A stretch of 47,165 bases of DNA, from NCBI GenBank assembly GCA_902797085.1, contig CADBRM010000086.1:1-47165 (forward strand), in the 5' to 3' direction. This document shows positions 43,564-47,165 of the stretch, one piece after another. Both the position numbers and the translations under genes were made by a program. Positions within the stretch are counted from its first letter, which is position 1; each line of letters starts with the position of its first letter. This stretch comes from an uncultured Methanobacteriaceae archaeon (GTDB taxonomy: Archaea; Methanobacteriota; Methanobacteria; Methanobacteriales; Methanobacteriaceae). The notes beneath the pieces were generated by a model. It searched no databases. It had not been told where the DNA came from and was given only the letters and a program-made list of their open reading frames with translations.

Positions 43564-44448
43564 GTGCTTACTTCGGTTCAAAAAGAAATATTACAAACTT
43601 TGATTAATTTATACAGAAAATCCAAATGTACTTCAGTAAAATGTGAAAGTATAGCTGATTTAATGGGTAGAAATTCAGGAACTATTAGAAATCAAATGCA
43701 ATCTTTACGTAGTTTAGGGCTGGTTCAGGGCGTACCTGGTCCTAGAGGAGGATACAAACCAACTTTGGAAGCTTACCATACGTTAAATATTGAGAATGAT
43801 CCCTGTGAAATTCATGTACCTATCTATGTTGAAAATCAGTTGATATCTGATATTTCTGTGAATAAGATAGAATTCACTAATATTCTTAGACCAGGACAAT
43901 GTGAGGCTACTATAACCGTTTTAGGAGATATTAAACAATTGGATTTGGATAATCAAATAAAAATTGGTCCAACTCCTGTTAATAATTTGACGATTATAGG
44001 AACTATTATTGGTAGAGATGATGTTGATAATGCATTATTAATTAAAACTGATGGTATTTTGAGCATTCCCAATATAAAAGTTAAAGATCTGTCCACACCT
44101 ATTGATTGTTCTGTTGATTATGATGTGCCATTAATAGATGTTTGTAAGATTATGGATGAAAAACATGTTAAGGGAATACCTGTAATTATTGATAATGAAG
44201 TTAAGGGTATAGTAAAGCAGTCTGATGTTATCAGAATGGTATCTGAAAATAAGCTTGATGCTAAAGTTAAAGATTTTATGGATGAAAATATAGCAATAGC
44301 AAAAGAAACTAACACTCTTATGCATAGTATGGGCATGCTTTATCAAAAAGATGTTTCTATGCTCATATTATTGGATGAAAATAGTGAAATATCTGGAATG
44401 GTTACTTTTACAGATGTTTTACGTAGATTAGTTAGTTTTACAAACTAG
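43564..44448 (+). CDS. Transcriptional regulator with HTH and CBS domain pair
   Basis: A 294-residue protein. The N-terminal winged helix (about 1-65) reads LTSVQKEILQTLINLYRKS followed by DLMGRNSGTIRNQMQSLRSLG, then a middle ligand-type domain, then two CBS motifs (about 180-290; DVCKIMDEKHVKGIPV and HSMGMLYQKDVSMLIL). CBS pairs bind adenosine nucleotides or SAM, so it may tie transcription to energy or SAM status; the target is unknown. The start is GTG at 43564 with GGTGA 5 nt upstream; the GTG at 43555 lies in that site. It is divergent from atwA and upstream of dys. Confidence 0.85.
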   Translation: MLTSVQKEILQTLINLYRKSKCTSVKCESIADLMGRNSGTIRNQMQSLRSLGLVQGVPGPRGGYKPTLEAYHTLNIENDPCEIHVPIYVENQLISDISVNKIEFTNILRPGQCEATITVLGDIKQLDLDNQIKIGPTPVNNLTIIGTIIGRDDVDNALLIKTDGILSIPNIKVKDLSTPIDCSVDYDVPLIDVCKIMDEKHVKGIPVIIDNEVKGIVKQSDVIRMVSENKLDAKVKDFMDENIAIAKETNTLMHSMGMLYQKDVSMLILLDENSEISGMVTFTDVLRRLVSFTN

Positions 44449-44504
44449 GCTTGTTTTCAACTATTTTTTTTAAACAATAATTATTTTTTTTGAGGATTTT
44501 TTTT

Positions 44505-45422
44505 ATGAAAGTTAAACATTTAGAGATTACTAATAATATGACCATAGCTGATTTTATTCAACAACTGGATGAATCAGGAGTTTTGGGTGCTGGACGGGTT
44601 GCACATGCAACAAATTTATTGGCTGACTCAATGAAAGATGAAGATACAAAAATATTCTTAAGTTTGGCCGGACCAATGATTCCTGGGGGATTACGGAAAG
44701 TTGTGAGAGATTTAGTTAATGAGGGGTATGTTGACCTGATAATTTCAAGCGGTGCTAATTTAACCCATGACCTGGTAGAATCTTTTGGTGGTAGACATTA
44801 TATCAGTACTGGACAGGATGATGAGACATTACAGGATAGTGGAATGGGTAGGATAGCTGATATTTATACTAAAGCTAATGATTTTGAAGTATTTGAAGAA
44901 GAAATTCATAAAATATTTGCAAAAATAAATGAAAAATATGATTCTATCTCTATTCAGAAATTCATATATGAAATTGGATTATTGATTGATGATGAAGATT
45001 CATTTATTGCAACAGCAGCTCGAAAAAATGTTCCAATATTTGCTCCGGGACTTATTGATTGTATGATTGGTCTTCAATTGTGGATTTATTGTCAGGATCA
45101 TGATTTTACCATAAGTGCAGTAGAAGACATGGCTTACTTATCAGATTTCGTTTATGCTTCAAAAAAAGTTACTGCTTGTATGCTTGGAGGTGGGCTTCCA
45201 AAACATTACACATTAGCTTCTAACATACTAACAGGTGGTATTGATGCAGGAATTCAAATTACATTGGATAGGAGCGAAGGTGGAAGTCTTAGCGGAGCAC
45301 CTTTAGAAGAAGCAAAATCTTGGGCTAAAGCCAAGAAAGGATCAAATTTAGTGACGGTTGTAGGTGATGCTACTGTATTATTCCCATTAATAGTTGCAGG
45401 AGCATTATCAAAAATAAAATAG
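44505..45422 (+). CDS. dys: Deoxyhypusine synthase
   Basis: A 305-residue NAD-dependent enzyme that transfers the aminobutyl group of spermidine to a Lys of aIF5A. The catalytic lysine is K233 in GGGLPKHYTL. Family segments GAGRVAHATNLLADS, SSGANLTHDLVESFGG and TLDRSEGGSLSGAPLEEAKSWAK are complete. ATG at 44505 is chosen with GAGGAT upstream; a TTG at 44490 would add five residues without a site. The membrane protein follows 8 nt later. Confidence 0.95.
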   Translation: MKVKHLEITNNMTIADFIQQLDESGVLGAGRVAHATNLLADSMKDEDTKIFLSLAGPMIPGGLRKVVRDLVNEGYVDLIISSGANLTHDLVESFGGRHYISTGQDDETLQDSGMGRIADIYTKANDFEVFEEEIHKIFAKINEKYDSISIQKFIYEIGLLIDDEDSFIATAARKNVPIFAPGLIDCMIGLQLWIYCQDHDFTISAVEDMAYLSDFVYASKKVTACMLGGGLPKHYTLASNILTGGIDAGIQITLDRSEGGSLSGAPLEEAKSWAKAKKGSNLVTVVGDATVLFPLIVAGALSKIK

Positions 45423-45430
45423 GTATAATT

Positions 45431-46039
45431 ATGATTATTGATGCGATATGCTTTGCTTTATCGGGATATTTCATGAAATTATCTGATGAGCTTACTGATG
45501 AACAGAATAACTTACCATTGGCTATTATTACTGGAATATTATGTGTAATATTTACAGTTTACGTATCAATTAATAACGGGGACGCGGCTTGCATATTTAT
45601 TAGTATATTAATAGGTACTGCATTGGCGTATAAAGTAGATTCAATTAATCATATAATTTCCGCCATATTACTGGTAATCATATTATTAATTTTGGGAGTT
45701 CCACGTTTCAGTTGGTTATGTTTGTTATTATGTGTAATAGCAGCTTATATTGATGAAAAAGGAAACGATTTAATCGATAAAAAAGAAGAAAATTATGAAA
45801 ATTTAAGTATTTTTGACAAATTACTTAAATATCGTTATGTTATGAAGACTACAATTTTAGTATTGTCTTTGTTGGGTTTGATAAAGATACTATTTCCAAA
45901 TACCTTTTTGGATGGATTCTTGTTTTTCCAACCGATTACAATAGTATACTTTTATTTGTTTGATTTAGCATATGAATTTCATAAAAATTTAACTGATGGA
46001 ATTAATTATGTCTTCCAAAGTATTTTGGGGAGAATCTGA
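45431..46039 (+). CDS. Polytopic membrane protein of unknown function
   Basis: A 202-residue protein with about five to six hydrophobic segments (around 28-47, 52-65, 72-90, 92-107, 138-155, 160-178) and a charged loop near 108-130. I recognise no family. AGGTATAATT precedes the ATG and the gene starts 8 nt after dys, so it is probably co-transcribed. Its last 51 nt overlap the end of pyrF on the opposite strand. Confidence 0.7.
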   Translation: MIIDAICFALSGYFMKLSDELTDEQNNLPLAIITGILCVIFTVYVSINNGDAACIFISILIGTALAYKVDSINHIISAILLVIILLILGVPRFSWLCLLLCVIAAYIDEKGNDLIDKKEENYENLSIFDKLLKYRYVMKTTILVLSLLGLIKILFPNTFLDGFLFFQPITIVYFYLFDLAYEFHKNLTDGINYVFQSILGRI

Positions 46040-46636
46040 ATTATATATGCTTCTGCCAATTATGGCTGCATTGGCATATTTCAATGTTTCTTTTGCATTC
46101 CCTCCTTGGAAACCAACTCCCGGAGAGATAATGAAAGCATTTTTTCCAACTACTTCTCTTATTTTTTTAAGACGATCCAATTTTGTAGCAGGAGCAACAT
46201 AATTTGTTATTCCTAAATCAACCCCCATTTGTGCAATATCTAATGAAACAGGCTTTAAAAATTTATCTGCACCGGGATGAGACATTTCGGTTAATAAAAA
46301 TATTTCCTTATCTAATTTCTCTGCAGCATTTTTACAAGCAATTACACTATCCTCTCCTGTAAAACCGTGTACGATAATTGAATCAGCACCATAATTCAAG
46401 GTATTTCTAACAATTTTCTCATTTGTTGCATCAATGTCTGCTACTTTAAAATCAGCAATTATGTTAACGTCAAAATTTTCTTTAATCGCCGTAATAATTT
46501 TTGGTCCTTCAGCGAGAGTTAAAGGGTAACCAATTTTGATAGTATCTAAATATTTTGTAGTTTCTTCTAAGATTGAAAAAGCTTTGTTTTTTTCTTCAAC
46601 ATCTAAAGCTAATATGATTTGATTTTTAACTTTCAT
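45989..46636 (-). CDS. pyrF: Orotidine 5'-phosphate decarboxylase
   Basis: A 215-residue TIM-barrel enzyme making UMP from OMP. Catalytic segment: IIADFKVADIDATN (Asp-Lys-Asp set); the N-terminal ALDVEEKNKA and C-terminal ISPGVGFQGG and AAIIGRSIYNS phosphate-binding motifs are intact. There is no clear ribosome binding site before ATG 46636, so a leaderless mRNA is possible. The 3' end overlaps the convergent membrane-protein gene. Confidence 0.95.
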   Translation of the reverse strand: MKVKNQIILALDVEEKNKAFSILEETTKYLDTIKIGYPLTLAEGPKIITAIKENFDVNIIADFKVADIDATNEKIVRNTLNYGADSIIVHGFTGEDSVIACKNAAEKLDKEIFLLTEMSHPGADKFLKPVSLDIAQMGVDLGITNYVAPATKLDRLKKIREVVGKNAFIISPGVGFQGGNAKETLKYANAAIIGRSIYNSDSPQNTLEDIINSIS

Positions 46637-47121
46637 ATTTATTGTTTTGTTTTTGTTTTTAATTATTATTTGCTTATCTAAAAAGATGTTTTATTTTTTT
46701 TATATTACTTTTTTAGTTTTGAATATTCTTTTTTTCTTTTAATTTTTATTATAATTTTTTTATTAATTGTTTTTTTATTAATGCTTCGTTATAAAATCCT
46801 TTTTTGACTTATTTTTTTTGCAATAAATTCTATTATATTTGAAAAAAGGTATATTTTTTGTACATTTTTTGTAGTAATAATTGTTATAAAAATATTCTTT
46901 TTTATATATTTTTAGATTAATTTATATATTATGATATTTAGTCTCACCTAAAATCCAATATTTAATGCCCTTTTTCACTTTACTTTAATAAAAAATCAAA
47001 ATATTTAAATATTATATTAAATATACACATAATCATACTTTTGTTATCTCATGAAATATCATTTGATAACAGAATATATTTTTAAATTAATAAGTTTTTA
47101 TGATATGGAGGAAAATAAAAC
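46637..47121. promoter_or_regulatory. 485-nt AT-rich region between pyrF and the cbiM/nikM-type gene
   Basis: No open frame of substance is seen. It holds the divergent promoters. A TATA-like TTAAATATA is at about 47018-47026. The inverted repeat at 47042-47071 would lie near the transcript start of the metal-transporter gene. I see no cobalamin riboswitch core. Confidence 0.4.
47042..47071 (+). promoter_or_regulatory. Inverted repeat TGTTATC-N16-GATAACA, possible NikR-type operator
   Basis: Two perfect 7-bp half-sites are separated by 16 nt, located just downstream of a TATA-like box and 50 nt before the start of a CbiM/NikM-type gene. NikR of E. coli binds GTATGA-N16-TCATAC, so the geometry matches although the half-site sequence differs. 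Confidence 0.45.
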
Positions 47122-47165
47122 ATGCACATAATGGAAGGTTACTTGCCACCAATGTGGTGTGCTAT
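47122..47165 (+). CDS. CbiM/NikM-type metal ECF transporter substrate component, partial
   Basis: Only the first 14 codons are visible: MHIMEGYLPPMWCA. This N-terminus is characteristic of CbiM, where His2 and the free amino end help bind the metal ion. GGAGG lies 10 nt upstream. The rest is beyond the window, so cobalt versus nickel specificity cannot be decided; the possible NikR-like operator upstream favours nickel or joint control. Confidence 0.85.
   Translation, partial: MHIMEGYLPPMWCA

Noticed and set aside
46900-47121. Cobalamin riboswitch before the CbiM-type gene
   Set aside because: No B12-box-like conserved segment or multi-helix structure can be found in this very AT-rich sequence.

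Overview
The window looks like chromosomal DNA of a methanogenic archaeon of the Methanobacteriales, most probably Methanosphaera. The base composition is very AT-rich. Several cofactor and core genes are methanogen-specific: methyl-coenzyme M reductase component A2, CofH for F420, beta-RFAP synthase for methanopterin, MfnD and MfnF for methanofuran, and a homoaconitase-type small subunit. Core machinery is archaeal: MCM, RadB, aIF2beta, NMD3, a histone, deoxyhypusine synthase, AglB, CarS and a Tes-like radical SAM enzyme. Start sites mostly carry GGAGG or GGTGA-type ribosome binding sites. I see no insertion sequence, prophage, CRISPR array or defence island; this is mostly housekeeping DNA.

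Layout. 1-5530: a MutS-like ATPase (minus, cut by the window edge), a TSUP permease, a U32-family protein and thymidylate kinase. 5535-10572: a minus-strand information-processing block (a 110-residue internally duplicated protein, TyrS, NMD3, aIF2beta, MCM). 10699-17012: a small membrane protein, RlmE, a phosphodiesterase, topoisomerase I and a DUF1998-type helicase. 17013-22288: AglB oligosaccharyltransferase, RadB, an aminotransferase and a PRC-barrel protein. 22390-28378: a mainly plus-strand run of Elp3, beta-RFAP synthase, a LeuD/HacB small subunit, an HVO_0476-type zinc protein, a MiaB-like methylthiotransferase and a zinc-ribbon membrane protein. tRNA-Val(GAC) and tRNA-Phe(GAA) follow. 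28769-30369: a GerW (YtfJ) plus DUF2953 (YtfI-like) gene pair, a small unknown and a histone. 30818-33248: divergent membrane-lipid genes, a tetraether synthase-like radical SAM enzyme and CarS. 33253-38765: a compact minus-strand operon truA-wecB-wecC-mfnD-mfnF. 38904-47165: hisA-ribL, a small unknown, cofH, atwA, an HTH-CBS regulator, deoxyhypusine synthase, a membrane protein, pyrF, and the first codons of a cbiM/nikM-type metal transporter.

How the genes relate. Three themes recur: C1-carrier cofactor synthesis (beta-RFAP synthase, MfnD/MfnF, CofH, HacB, RibL), translation and tRNA modification (TyrS, aIF2beta, NMD3, Elp3, e-MtaB, TruA, RlmE, Dys), and cell envelope (AglB, WecB/WecC, Tes/CarS).

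The most unusual signals are not new gene families. In three genes (MutS-like, Tes-like, RibL) a strong ribosome binding site sits at the normal distance from an ATT or ATA codon. In the Tes-like gene the conserved Cys-rich N-terminus lies upstream of every ATG, GTG or TTG. A perfect 7-bp inverted repeat with a 16-nt spacer precedes the terminal metal-transporter gene and has the geometry of a NikR operator. A 22-codon upstream frame overlaps the aglB start. A 110-residue protein carries a clear internal duplication.
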